NCBI RefSeq assembly: GCF_030272615.1
Contig: NC_081413.1
Location: 102,072,239 to 102,136,238 of the forward strand
DNA length: 64,000 nt
Reading direction: 5' to 3'
Source of the DNA: Cryptomeria japonica
Lineage: Eukaryota > Streptophyta > Pinopsida > Cupressales > Cupressaceae
This document shows, piece after piece, positions 12,640-23,037 of the stretch. Under the pieces are notes generated by a model. It was not told where the DNA came from and did no database searches. It saw nothing but the letters and a program-made list of their open reading frames with translations. A program made the position numbers and the translations under genes. Position 1 is the stretch's first letter. The number at the start of each line of letters is the position of its first letter.

Positions 12640-12885
12640 GTGCAAGCGCTGCGGGGGGGGGAGGCCGCAGCTCCCGGGCGGCGGCGGCCGCAGCCTGCAG
12701 CACCCGCAGACTGCGGGCGGCGTCGTCCACAGCCTGCGGGGAGCCGCAGCCTGCGGGGAGCCGCAGCCTGCGGCGGCGCCGACCGCAGCCAGCGGAGCCC
12801 TCCGCGCTGCCGGCCCTCTCCTCCCCCGCTCCGTCTATTACCTCTCCGCGCTGCGCCTCGAGTTTTCGGCAAAGGTAAAAATTAA
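12640..12885. other. CpG-rich island with palindromic 17-bp repeats
   Basis: A sharply bounded, very GC-rich and CpG-dense block in otherwise AT-rich DNA. It contains repeated near-palindromes of the form CCGCAG(n)CTGCGG and three tandem 17-bp units of cgcagcctgcggggagc at 12728-12778. It may be a promoter or regulatory island of the surrounding LTR-like segment. The open frames crossing it on both strands come from lack of stop codons in GC-rich sequence. Confidence 0.7.
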
Positions 12886-13046
12886 AACATGAACGCCGCG
12901 GGAAAATAAAAAGAAAACGAGCTTCCCCCACTCGGCCCCTCTCCGCCGCCTCCCCTGCACACACAAGCACGCAAACATAAAAAAAAATGGGGTTTCATTC
13001 CCTCACTCAGAAAAAAAAAGAGAAGGGGTTGGGCATTAACGTGTTC

Positions 13047-13074
13047 GCCCTAACCCTAATTTGCGGGTTAGGGC
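13047..13074. repeat. Telomere-like inverted repeat (telo-box palindrome)
   Basis: GCCCTAACCC at 13047-13056 and GGGTTAGGGC at 13065-13074 are perfect 10-bp inverted arms around an 8-bp spacer. AACCCTAA-type telo-boxes are known promoter motifs in plants. Function here is unknown. Confidence 0.7.
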
Positions 13075-13172
13075 AACACTTTCTCAATTTAAAAAAAAAA
13101 GGGGGCATGTGAGGTTTTGGGTTATATAAAGTTTATAAATGAATATAGAAATGATTTTATTTAATTTATATC

Positions 13173-13177
<5 letters not shown>

Positions 13178-13205
<28 letters not shown>

Positions 13206-13385
13206 TTAGATATGTATATATATATATATACTTATATATATAGATATATAAGTAGTTGATAAATAAAATTGTTTTAAAAAGGGGAAATTTAAAAGTGGAG
13301 TTTAAACCTCTACTTCTTTTGGAAATACATCCATAACCAGGATATTTAAATAGATAACTATGTAAAAAAGAAGAAGTATATAAAA

Positions 13386-13419
<34 letters not shown>

Positions 13420-13455
13420 GCACACACACACACACATATATATATATATACACAC
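13178..13455. repeat. TA and CA microsatellites right of the GC island
   Basis: Long (ta)n runs at 13179-13250 and 13387-13420, then (ca)n at 13421-13436 and more (ta)n. An apparent minus-strand open frame over this stretch only reflects the repeat. Confidence 0.85.
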
Positions 13456-13872
13456 ATTATAGAGATGGAGGTTTCAATTAGATAAAATGTTTTAAATTGC
13501 GAGATTAATTAAAGTAGGCTATCTAGTGGCATAAGATAAAAAAAAAAATTAATAATAATAAGATAGGTTCAAAATATTCATAATCGAGATTTAACCGCCT
13601 TTCCTTTTGAATTGTAATTATCTATTAAGGAAGCTTAGTGGATTTTCCGGTTAGTGTGAAATATTAGTTCATTGATAACTTAGTCATTTCTGCTACCTAA
13701 GCTGAATTTAATTACCCGATTGACACTTAAATAGTTGAGACCAAATCTAGAATACGTTATTTATTTAAGTTAATCGCACTAAGTAGCATCACTTTAATTT
13801 AGTTAGTCGATAATTAGTTAAGTATTTTTAAAAAAAAAAAATTTCCGTTCGTGCCCAAGAGTGGGCATGACA

Positions 13873-15110
13873 CCCCATACGTGGCATGTAAGAACATTTG
13901 AACATGGAAAATCTTTGCTCCACCACATTTTTAAGGAGTTTAAAAAAGGTAAATCTAAAGTTGGCTTTAATTTGTAAAGGAGAAGGAAAACGTTAATAAC
14001 AAAGCTTTCCTTTATCCTTGTTGCTCCAACTTCTTATACGGATTATAAGGTGCACATAGTATAGAAGGGTGCTTTATTGGGTGTAAAGAAATCAATAATA
14101 GTGGTGCATTTAATTGTGGAAGTAATGGAACAGAGCACGGACATCCATCTAAGGCTAATGAAAATGGATTTTTTTTTCAAAAATATCATAGAATTTGCTT
14201 AGTAGATATGTATGAAAAAAAAAAAAGGCAGGAATAAACACAAAATAGATCTACTAGAAGTACTTTGGAATGTTCTAGTAAATGCAATCATGAACAACAG
14301 TATTCACTTAATCACATACAAAGGGAAATCAAAACTTTGGAGGCGTAGCCATGGAGGTAAGAGTGTTGTTGCAGGACTAAAGGGTAATCCAAAATGTATT
14401 TGGCACAAACTAAGAAATAATATGAGAGGCAAGCACACTTTAAACCGAGGAATTTCAATAGCTACATAGCAGAATATAGTCATACATCGTGTTATGGTAC
14501 TTTTTCCCATGAAATAATTTGTAATAAAAGAATATATAAATCAAAGTAATTAAGAAATATTATTATAATGAAAGGGTGTGACTTTTGTAACCACCCTTGG
14601 GGTATTATTAAAACCCGTAAATTAATAGAGAATGGGGGAGGTATGGAGATTATACCCAGAGAAAGAATACACGAAGAAGGAATAATTAAGAAGAGCACAA
14701 GGAAGGGGATAGTTAAGGTTTGTGGCTGGGCATTGGGCATTGGAGAAGGGGCATATAGTGTGTGTCCAACTCGGGGTACAATGTACACTCGGGAGTGTCC
14801 TGGCCAGGGTTGTGTTTATTTTGTGTCGTGAAGGCATGCAAGGTTCTATTTAAGAACCTGTCCTCCTGGAGTTCTTCCTTGTCGTGGAAAGCCAAGACCT
14901 ATAACTGATCACCTATAACTAATCATCTGCGTGCTGGATAGAATCCCTCTCCAAATTACACACAGATATGTATTTATATATATAATTGCAAATAGTGATG
15001 TTTCATTGGTTTATTTATTACTACATATTAATGCTATTGAATTTCTATGATTTGATTATTGATGCATATTAATGTTTATAAAGGTTTTCCTATAATATAT
15101 TGTTGCATAA
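13873..15110. other. Unassigned stretch with an LTR-like promoter region
   Basis: No coding frame is supported. Around 14570-14990 the plus strand looks like part of an LTR: TGTAACCACCCTTGGGG start-like sequence at about 14587, a TATA-like tatttaag at 14847-14854 and a C/T-rich region after it. No matching second copy or duplication was found. Confidence 0.3.
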
Positions 15111-15401
15111 ATATTTTTTATAATAAAAGCAGCCAAAAACGAGGGGGCTGGCCCATGGGTACAATTAAGAGAACAATGGAAGGACCATTGTCCACAAACA
15201 ATCAGCACAAAAGCAGCCTTTTACCTCTATCAAAAACAAAAACCATCTTACGAGAGTTTATCAGCAATAAAATACTATCAGTCAAAGTATACTTCCAGTG
15301 CCACGCAGGGCTATAAACATTAAAATATAAACATAAGCCGAAACTAGACCTATCCAGCCTACTACACCGCATAGACAAAAAACTTCTCCACATGCAGAAA
15401 A
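15110..15401 (-). other. LINE 3' untranslated region and A-rich end
   Basis: After the third ORF stop the minus strand runs about 280 bases without a frame and ends gctgcttttattataaaaaatattt, an A/T-rich tail as at plant LINE 3' ends. Confidence 0.5.
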
Positions 15402-17170
15402 TTAATTCTTTTTCCCATGGCTCTTCTTAGGGAGCAACTTCTTAGCCCATTCCTTAGTGAGGAACTTGAACAGGCCTTTAAAGTCCTCATCCTCCTTGCC
15501 TTTACCTTTGTCTGCGCTATCCTGCAAAAGGCACAGAGTAGTGGTCGAGCATCTCATGACATTCAGAGTGAATTTAGACACATCATGCATCTTGGACTCC
15601 GTCGCCTCTAGTCTGCTGGTAATCACCTGCAGGTTGTCAGAGAGGGCTTCTATCTTTTTCCCGAGCTCTGCCAGGTTGGGATCTTCTTCCTTCACACTAC
15701 TGGCCTCTTCAACAACCAGCATTTTCTTAATCCTGAAGGTCAGAGAAGGGAAATTGGATGGTTCCGGGCTCATAGAGGTGGTCGGGCTTTCAGAAACATG
15801 GGTTGAGCTCACAGAAAGGGGGGAATGTTTGTGTTGGGCCTGGGGGGTTTTATCAGTCGGAATGGAGTTGCCCGTGTCATGCGAGGAGGAGGGGTCTCTT
15901 AGGGATTTATTAGAGGGTTTAGAGGCCAATCTGCTAGAGCGGCAGGGCATGTTGGTGTCTTCGGTAAAGTCCAGGTCCGAATCAATTTCTTGGATTTTAA
16001 CTTTTTTAGGGGTTCTGACCTCCTCCGGGGAGTGATTCTTGGTTTTCTTGATGGAGGAGCCAAGTTCCGTGCAACGGGGGCTTGAATCATTAATGGGCAG
16101 AGGTTGGGTCGAGGGACCGACATTCTGCACAGAAATCGAACAGGGTGGGCAAAGGGCGAGGTGGAAGTTGAAAAGGCAGAGCATAAGGCCCTGGTACAAG
16201 ATAGGAAAGTCTTTTCCTTTCTTTTTGGCATCAGCTATATCTTTAACGTTAGCATCCATGGAGTGCAATAAAAAGAACGGAATGGAAATGAGGTCTTTGT
16301 TCCTCAAATGGTTCAAGAAGGGGAGGTGGTAGTAGTAGAAAATGCCATACCTTCCTTCGAGCATAAAATATTTCATCACTATGTAGCAGACTTCGTCCCA
16401 AGGGTGCGAGAGTTCCTCTCTGTTAAAGCCTCCAACCCTCTTGATAGGGTTCTCGCCGTGGTGGAAAAACTAGTTAAGGTTGGTAGAGTCCGCAATGCGG
16501 CTCTATTTTTTCCATTTTCTGCCCTCCATTAAGAGGCCAGTAGCTTGGGATATGACCTCTTCATTTATTTCAAAGGAGATTCCCCCCACAGTCACCCTTT
16601 TGTCCTCCCAGGAGGACACGAATTGTTTAGAGAGTCTCTCATCGTTGCCCTTCATGTTCTCCATGAATTTGTCAATGCCTCCTTCGGTGCACACGAACTA
16701 GGCCACTGGTTTGGCTTTGAACTCCTCAACTTTGTTGGGTTCCAGTCTGAGCCTGTCCCCCCCCCCCCCCATTTTAGAATCCTCCAGCTTCTCTGTTTGA
16801 AAATGACAAAAAGCCAGAATGCAGAGTCGAAGAAAACTCAAGACAAAACGGTTAGGGAAAATGTGCCAGACTTGGGTTAAACGGTCGTAATAATCATAGT
16901 GATTATTATCCTTTAAGGTCTCATAGATATCATTGGCTAGAAATCTACTCGGAGCATGCGAGCCTTTACTCGGGCAAATGTGAGTTGATAGCTCCCCAGC
17001 ACCACCTTTGCCATCACCAATTGGCACCATCCGAGTCATAAATGAATGGTAATCATTCCCGATGTCAGTCCTTTCTTGATAAATTTTTCCCCTGTGGTAG
17101 TGGTGACTCCGCATACCTCTGCTACGTGTCTATCTATGGTAGAAATTGGCGGGATCTCCGCGCCAATTTG
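15402..17170 (-). pseudogene. LINE-associated third ORF with a transposon-type domain
   Basis: About 570 codons in a single minus-strand frame (17114 to 15402), broken only by three TAG codons (16698-16700, 16503-16505, 16470-16472). The N-terminal half has the pattern FVSSWEDKRVTVGGISF, then EEVISQATGL, then VCYIVMKYFMLEGRYG and SIPFFLLHSMD. The C-terminal half is Ser/Pro-rich, basic and ends with a predicted coiled coil (LAELGKKIEALSDNLQ) and KKSHGKKN. The same domain pattern occurs in the ORF after integrase in the gypsy element at 32504-34765. It may belong to the family annotated as 'putative plant transposon protein'; I cannot confirm this without a profile search. It sits between the LINE RNase H and the LINE 3' tail. 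Confidence 0.6.
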
Positions 17171-17229
17171 AAAAAATTAACACATTTTCCTTCATCATTG
17201 GGCAGAAGGGTTATTCCTTTCCTGGCACA

Positions 17230-18600
17230 AGGCTTTTTCCTTATCCAGGATTTCCTTCATGGTGATTGGCAGCAGATTGAGGTTCTTCCAGCATCGTAAG
17301 CCCATCTGCAGCCTTCCTTCAGCCACCATGGAATCTGCCGCTCTATTTCCTTCTCTGAAGATGTGGTTCCTCCATTTTGACCAGCAAGTGCCTGATATCC
17401 CTCAGAATGGGTTCCACACTCCATCCAGCTGAAGTATTCCCTTTGATAGAGTCGATAATAACTTGAGAGTCTCCTTCGATTTCCAGATGCTTTATTCCTA
17501 TGTCATTAGCCATTTTCAACCCCCAGAGGAGGGCCATTCCCTCAGCTTAAGTGACCAAACTTTCACTGAGGTTGCCAGCATAGGTTGCAACCATGTTCCC
17601 TAGATGATCCCTGATGACTCCACCACCATCCTGACTATTGCATTGAGCAAAGCCATCAAAATTCAATTTAAACCAGTGAATTCTGGGGGAAGACCACCTA
17701 GTCATCTGTCTCTTTTTCTTGGTGTTGTTGTTGAAACGATTGAAGCTGGGGGGGAGCTTCCAGCCGCCAGTGATCTTCTTATCCATCTCATCAGGAGGAT
17801 AGGGGGGGATTTTCCATTTTGTAGCTTCTAGATTCTCAGATATCAACTTAAAGCGAGTGAGGGCAATAGAGTCCGGAGGGGTCTCAGTGTCTCTGAAAAT
17901 TCTGTTGTTTCTCTCCTTCCACAAAGCCCAGCAGATGTGTGGAGGAATTTGTTTCCAAAGTTGAATGATGAGGGGATGATGGGAAGGGGGGGTCCAATCA
18001 AACACAATTTTTTTTATATTCTTGTGGAAGACCCAACACAGACCACATTTCTGAAGAGTGACAAACCAAATGTGAACCACTAAGGGACATAGAATAAAAT
18101 GGTGCTCAATAGATTCCTCATCCTTTTTATATAAGCTGCATCTATTGGGGAGATGGAATCCCCTCTTTTTCAAGTTATCAAGTGTGAGGGTTTTTCCATG
18201 CATGAGGGACCACCAAAAGAAATTAATTTTGGGAATTAACTGAGGGTTCCAGACTTTCTTCCAATCTTCTGCATTCATAGGGTGTTTTAGGAGCTGAGAG
18301 TATGCAGATTTGACCGAGAACTGGCCCGATTGTGTCTCTTTCTAGATGGAGCTGTCTTTGTTTGTGGCCATGGGAATTCTAGTTTTCAGCAATAAGAGTT
18401 GCAACTCCTGAGCCAGGGGGACCAGGTTTGGTTGATTGCTGTAGATGGGGACTAAGTCCTTCCAGCCACTTCCTGGGACCAAATAATCCGCGGCATAATC
18501 CCCCAGGATAGCCTTGAAATGGTTCCTGATTTGATGGAAGCGAGTGTTGATTAACAGTCTATCCTCCATCCAAAAGTCCTCCCAGAATATCACCTTTTTG
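17230..18600 (-). pseudogene. LINE ORF2, zf-RVT finger and RNase H
   Basis: Downstream of RT comes the FWEDFWMEDR linker (18342-18593). The zf-RVT domain follows (PKINFFWWSLMHGK, GFHLPNRCSLY, IEHHFILCP), then a plant-LINE RNase H: FKLNFDGFAQ (Asp), AEGMALLWGL (Glu), IEGDSQVIID (Asp) and, in another frame at about 17330, HIFREGNRAADSM (last Asp). A TAA at 17544-17546 and one frameshift near 17340 break it. The order finger then RNase H is normal for plant L1-like elements, and all four RNase H metal ligands can still be found. Confidence 0.8.
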
Positions 18601-19030
18601 CCATCTCCAAGCTACCACTTCAGACCTTCTCTGACCATCACTCTGTTCTTTAGGATGTTGTTCCATAATTTGGAGCCTTAGGGAAGGTCAGAAGTATTTA
18701 GATTATAAAAGAAATGCTCCCGGTCCAAATACTTAGCTTTGATGATGTTGCACCAGTCTGTCTCCCCTTTAGCCAGGGTCCATCCCACCTTGGCAATTAG
18801 CGCCTTATTGAGGGCATTGATCTTTCATAAACCCAAACCTCCTAGAGATTTGGGTAAACAAATAGTATCCCAGTTGACCAGAGCCAGGCATTTTTTTTCC
18901 TCTAAGCCAGTCCATAAAAAGTTTTTTTGAATTTTTTCAATTTTTTCACCCATGGTCCCTGATATTTTGAACATGGAGAAGAAGTAGACCGGAATTCCCT
19001 GTAGGGAGGCTACGAGGAGCTAGAGCTTCC

Positions 19031-20714
19031 CTACGCTACTGAGAAATTTCCCTTTCCATCCCGCAAGCTTTTTCTGCATTCTTTCCAAGATAGAGTTCTA
19101 GAAGGTGGGGGTGACTTCCTTGACCGTGAGGAGGAGCCCCAGGTAGGTCCCCAGGAGAGTAGCCATTTTGCATCCGAGGATGGAGAGGATTCTGAGTTCG
19201 AGGTCATTTGGAGTGTTGAAGAAGTAGAGATTACTCTTCTCATAGTTGATGCATTGTCCCGATGCCTTGGCATAGTCCTCCAGAAGGGTCTTCCATCCTT
19301 TCGCCTCCATGACAGAAGTTCTGTCAAAAAGGAAAGTGTCATCCACGAACTGCTAGATATTAGTAGGGGGGAGCGTGGAGGCTTCTTTGAATCCTTGGAG
19401 CCTACCATTGGTGACTAGATGAGTCACATTTCTATTTAGGACTTCAGCTATCATGATAAAAAGATAAGGGGACAAGGGCTCGCCCTATCGGATACCCTTC
19501 TCAGCTTTGAAGCCTCCCCTAGGAGTCTCATTAATCAGGATTGAGAATTGGACCGTGGTAACACATTCACGAATCATACTCACCATTTTTTGGTTGAATC
19601 CCAGTTTTAGGAGCACTTTGAAAATAAATTCCCAATTAACCTTGTCATAAGCTTTTGAAATATCAAGTTTAAAGGCCATACCTGGTAATTTTCTCCTATC
19701 CATGGAATGGATTATCTCATGAGTTGTAATGGTGGCATCCAGAATTTGCCATCCCGGGACAAAGCCTTTCTGAGACGGACTGATAAATTTTTCCAGGAAG
19801 GGTTTAATTCTGTTTACAAGGACCTTGGAGAGAATCTTGTAAATGGTATTGTAGAGGCTTATGGGCCGATACTCCTTCAGCCAGCTGGGAGTGGTGGTCT
19901 TGGGGATGAGGACAATGAAAGTGTTGTTGATCTTTTTTAGCAATCTCCCCATTTTGAAGAAATCTTGGACAGCTTTAGTAACATCATAGCTAACAATATC
20001 CCAAAAGTCCTGGAAGAAGGCCGGGGGGAAACCATCTGGGCCTGGTGTTTTATAAGCTCCCATAGCAAAGACCGCCCTATGAACTTCCTCAGTAGAGATG
20101 GGGGATAGGAGTTGCCGGTTGTCATCCTCCTCAATGGCCATCGACAGTTTACTAATGAGGCAGTCTTGGAGCGGCGAATTTGTTCCACCATCTGCATATA
20201 GACTGGTGAAAAAGTCCACCGTGTTCTGTCCAATCAGAAAGTCATCAGAAATCTCCTGGCCAGTTTCATCTTTAATACTTTTGATGTAGTTCCTCCTCTT
20301 GTGGTTAGAAGTCGATCTATGGAAGAAAGCAGAATTTATGTCCCCTTCTTTCAACCACTGGATCTTGGATCTTTGTTTCCAGTACACTTCCTCCCTGGCA
20401 AGGATATTTTTCCAGCTTTTGCGACAATCTTCCTCCTCCTTCAAAATGGGGTCCGGGGGGCTACCAGCAGCCATTAAAATTTGAAGTTGTTCCAGTCTGA
20501 ATCCCAGGTCCTTTTTTCTTTTAAAGATGTCTCCAAAGGTGTTCCTATTCCACCCTTTGACTTCCCTGCTGATTTTCTCCATAATTCTGAACATGGCAGT
20601 CCCTTGGATCGGGGTGGACCACCAACCTCTAACCAAATCCCTGAAGTCAGGATGGGAGGTCCACATGATTTCATAACAAAAGGGGGGGGACCCTGGTAGG
20701 GTTTGTCTTTCCAA
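19031..20714 (-). pseudogene. LINE ORF2, reverse transcriptase domain
   Basis: RT motifs read in one minus-strand frame: KTPGPDGFPPAFF, IVLIPKT, YRPISLYN, QKGFVPG, FKLDISKAYDKVNWEF (catalytic Asp) and FVDDTFLF (catalytic Asp pair). The frame is shifted relative to the endonuclease at a G8 tract (20682-20689), so a single-base homopolymer indel separates them. TAG at 19485-19487 replaces the near-invariant Gln of RQGEPLSP, and a second TAG lies directly before QFVDD. RT copies the element RNA at the target site. This copy is inactive. Confidence 0.88.
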
Positions 20715-21406
20715 TGGAGAAGAAGGGGGTTGTGATCAGACGTCATCCTTGGGAGTGATTTCAGGAAGGAGCTCGTTCCCAAATCCCAGTTGATGGAGAT
20801 CAAGAATCTATCCAATCTGACTTGGATGAGGTGTTTGTCTTTCCTGTTATTCGACCAAGTGAAGGGGGCACCCTGAAGGTCAATATCCACAAGGTTTGAA
20901 GCATTGATGAAGCTGGCTAGGTCGCTCATGCTGTCAGAGAAATCCTCTAGGCCACCACACTTCTCGGAAGGGTAGAGGGGGGCATTAAAATCCCCAACAA
21001 GCATAAATCAGTCCTTCTGATTAGTCATAATGATATTAGAGATTTCCTCCCATAGGATCTGTCTTCCTGCCCTAGAGTTGGGAGCATAGATGTTGAACAT
21101 CTGCCAACAAAGATCACCATAGTGGAGAGAAACTGCTAGGAAATTTTGGGAGCTAGCGAATAGCTTTCCTTTTATTTTAATGGGATTCCACAGGGTAGAA
21201 ATACCTCCAGATGCACCCAAGGCGTCAACATACAGGTAGTCTGCTCCAAGCCAAAGTTTACCAGCAATCGCAGTGAAGGTTTGGGAAGGCATCTTAACTT
21301 CTTGAATTAGACAGATGTCGATTTTCATCTCAAGAATGAGTTGTTTTATGGTGAACTACTTCTGGGGGCTATTTAGACCCCTTATGTTCCAAGAGAGGAA
21401 CTTCAT
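20474..21406 (-). pseudogene. LINE ORF2, endonuclease domain
   Basis: ORF2 starts with ATG at 21406-21404, overlapping the ORF1 stop, and opens MKFLSWNIRGLNSP, the usual N-terminus of plant LINE ORF2. AP-endonuclease motifs follow in order: LIQEVKM, NIYAPN, VGDFNA, FTWSN, VRLDRF and SDHNPL. The catalytic Glu, Asp, Asn and His residues of these motifs are present. Stops interrupt after SPQK (TAG) and at 21005-21007, where TGA replaces the Trp codon before FMLVGDFN. The domain nicks target DNA for target-primed reverse transcription. Confidence 0.85.
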
Positions 21407-22980
21407 TTCTTACTTTTGCCAAGTTCGTCCAGGGTCAGTTGTCTGCCCTTTGCAATTTCCCTTGCCATAACCTTGTGTCTTGGGACTCTTACTATAGGTC
21501 TCCTAACTTTGCTTTCATTTCCCCCCACATCAGCTTTCTTGGGTTTGACTTTCTTCTTTTGGGTTATCCATTCGTCATTATCCGTTCGAGGAGAACACAG
21601 GGGGGATGCTTTCAGTGGAGTTGCCAGGGAGTTTCCAAAGTACTCCTCTCCATCCCCAGCTGTAGGGGAGGAAGGGGTTGAAGTGGTGGGCAAGGTACTT
21701 CCAATCTTGAGAGGTTTAACCACAATAGGGGTGGGGTCAAGGAGGGCATGGGGTGAGGGGGAAGCAGAAGGGCGGGGGATGGGGGACATGCTAAGGGCTA
21801 TCGCCTGAGGGATCTCCCCCTCTTCCAGGGGGTAGTTAGAGTTTTTTACTGGGTCTGCTGAGGATTTTAAGATCTCAAGGATCTTGTTTGTGTGCTAGTA
21901 ATCTTCAGGAATAACATTCTCAGTAGTCAGCTCAGGAGGGGCCGAGGATGATGGGTCACCAGGGTTGATGGGTTCAGCCTAGATGGCTTTATTCTTGATC
22001 TTGGGTTCTACTACCACAAGGGCTTTACAATCAGTATAGGAATGCCCCTGAGTATTACACTTCTGGCAGTATAGGGTGGCATTTTCGTAAACAATGGCCT
22101 GGGAACATTTTCCCCATTTGGACTTTAGGAAGATAAAGTTTGGGAGGGCTTTGCTAATCGTAACATTGACATAGAATTGAGCATACACCAACCTGGATTT
22201 GTTGAGAGTGACCAAGTCCGCTGCAATAAAGCAACCAAACGAGTTTCCTATCCATCAGAATATTTGTTCATCCCAGAACTCCAGAGGGAGTCCAAGTAGC
22301 CTAACCCACACTGGGGCCATGTGGTTTAGTTCTGTAGAGGGGTCAAAACCAGGTTTCCATTTAGCCATGGTTAGGAAGTGCTTTCCATAAGCCCAGGACC
22401 CTGATAGGACATAAATCAAATCCTCCTCAGTGATAAATTTGAATAGAAAGAGTCCCCTCGGCATGGCTGAAACCTCTAGGCTTCCTTTAAGCTTCCAACG
22501 TGATTTCGCCCAATGCCTGACCATGTCGATAGAAGTTCAGAAGGAGAAGAAATGACCAACTATCACCAGGTGAAGGGAGGCAGTGATTTTGTCCATTAGG
22601 TTGTCCAGGAGTTTGATTTCCGTTCCGTCTTCCATTTGGGAGAAGGAGGCCACAACATCAAGAGGGAACGAATTTGTTGACCCAAGGAGGGCGTTCTTCT
22701 AGCTAGACTTGGGATTCACCTCCACAATATCCTTATCTGTCTGACCAACAGAAGTTTCCGGTTTGGGGTGGGGTATATTCCTTTCCTCCCCTTTCGATCC
22801 AGAATCAATCAGACTTGGAGAAGTGGAAAGGGTGTGAAGACTGTCATTTCCTCTGTATGATCCACAGAATGTGGGGACCCCGCAGCAGGCCCAAAGGCAT
22901 GCGCTCCGACCATGGAATCGGGCGTTAGGTCCAGCAGGGGAGGGGGGGCCTCCCCAGAGGGGGCGGACATCCAGGCACAC
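21403..22980 (-). pseudogene. LINE ORF1 (gag-like, DUF4283 plus CCHC knuckle)
   Basis: One minus-strand frame spans the whole interval with several stops. The middle part (22524-22255) has the DUF4283-type pattern found in plant LINE ORF1 proteins, with blocks such as MPRGLFLFKF, MAKWKPGFDP and VWVRLLGLPLEFW. An intact zinc knuckle CQKCNTQGHSYTDC follows at about 22070-22030, then a Pro/Ser-rich basic tail. ORF1 proteins bind element RNA. Stops include TAG at 21979-21981 and about 21897, where neighbouring sense codons suggest a former CAG. The terminal TGA overlaps the ORF2 ATG. Confidence 0.75.
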
Positions 22981-22995
22981 AAAATCTCAAAACGG

Positions 22996-23035
22996 GCGGG
23001 AGAGTTGCAGAGCGGGAGAGTTGTAGAGCGGGAGA
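22996..23035 (-). repeat. Tandem 16-bp repeats at the LINE 5' end
   Basis: Two and a half plus-strand copies of gcgggagagttg(c/t)aga at 22996-23011, 23012-23027 and 23028-23035. GC-rich tandem repeats at the 5' end are common internal promoters of LINEs. That role is inferred. Confidence 0.6.
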
Positions 23036-23037
23036 TA

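Larger units (their letters stand above)
9550..13872 (+). repeat. Candidate 4.3-kb solo LTR (TG...CA, CCCCA on both flanks)
   Basis: The segment begins TGTGAGGCCC and ends GGGCATGACA. The reverse complement of the end is TGTCATGCCC, so the termini are imperfect inverted repeats matching at 8 of 10 positions, as in LTRs. The 5 bp before it (9545-9549) and after it (13873-13877) are both CCCCA, the size of a gypsy target duplication. It carries no pol-like coding sequence. It does hold a CpG-rich island and several TA microsatellites. A 4.3-kb LTR is long but within the range known for Tat/Ogre-type elements. A chance 5-bp match cannot be excluded. Confidence 0.5.
15110..23037 (-). mobile_element. 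LINE (plant L1-like) with three ORFs, decayed
   Basis: On the minus strand, in order: a GC-rich tandem-repeat 5' end (22996-23035), ORF1 with DUF4283-like domain and CCHC knuckle, ORF2 with AP-type endonuclease, reverse transcriptase, zf-RVT finger and RNase H, a third ORF, and a 3' end with an A/T-rich tail (about 15110-15125). All ORFs contain stops and some frameshifts. ORF1 and ORF2 overlap by ATGA. A target-site duplication was looked for but not found with confidence, so both ends are approximate. Confidence 0.8.

Noticed and set aside
12538-12970. Three overlapping open frames on both strands rich in Ala, Arg, Gly and Pro
   Set aside because: They are a consequence of GC-rich palindromic repeats lacking stop codons. 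No domain and no preferred strand.
13084-13455. A 123-codon frame rich in Ile and Tyr
   Set aside because: It is a translation of (ta)n and (ca)n microsatellites.
14212-14831. Several short frames on both strands
   Set aside because: No domain. The surroundings look like LTR-type non-coding sequence.
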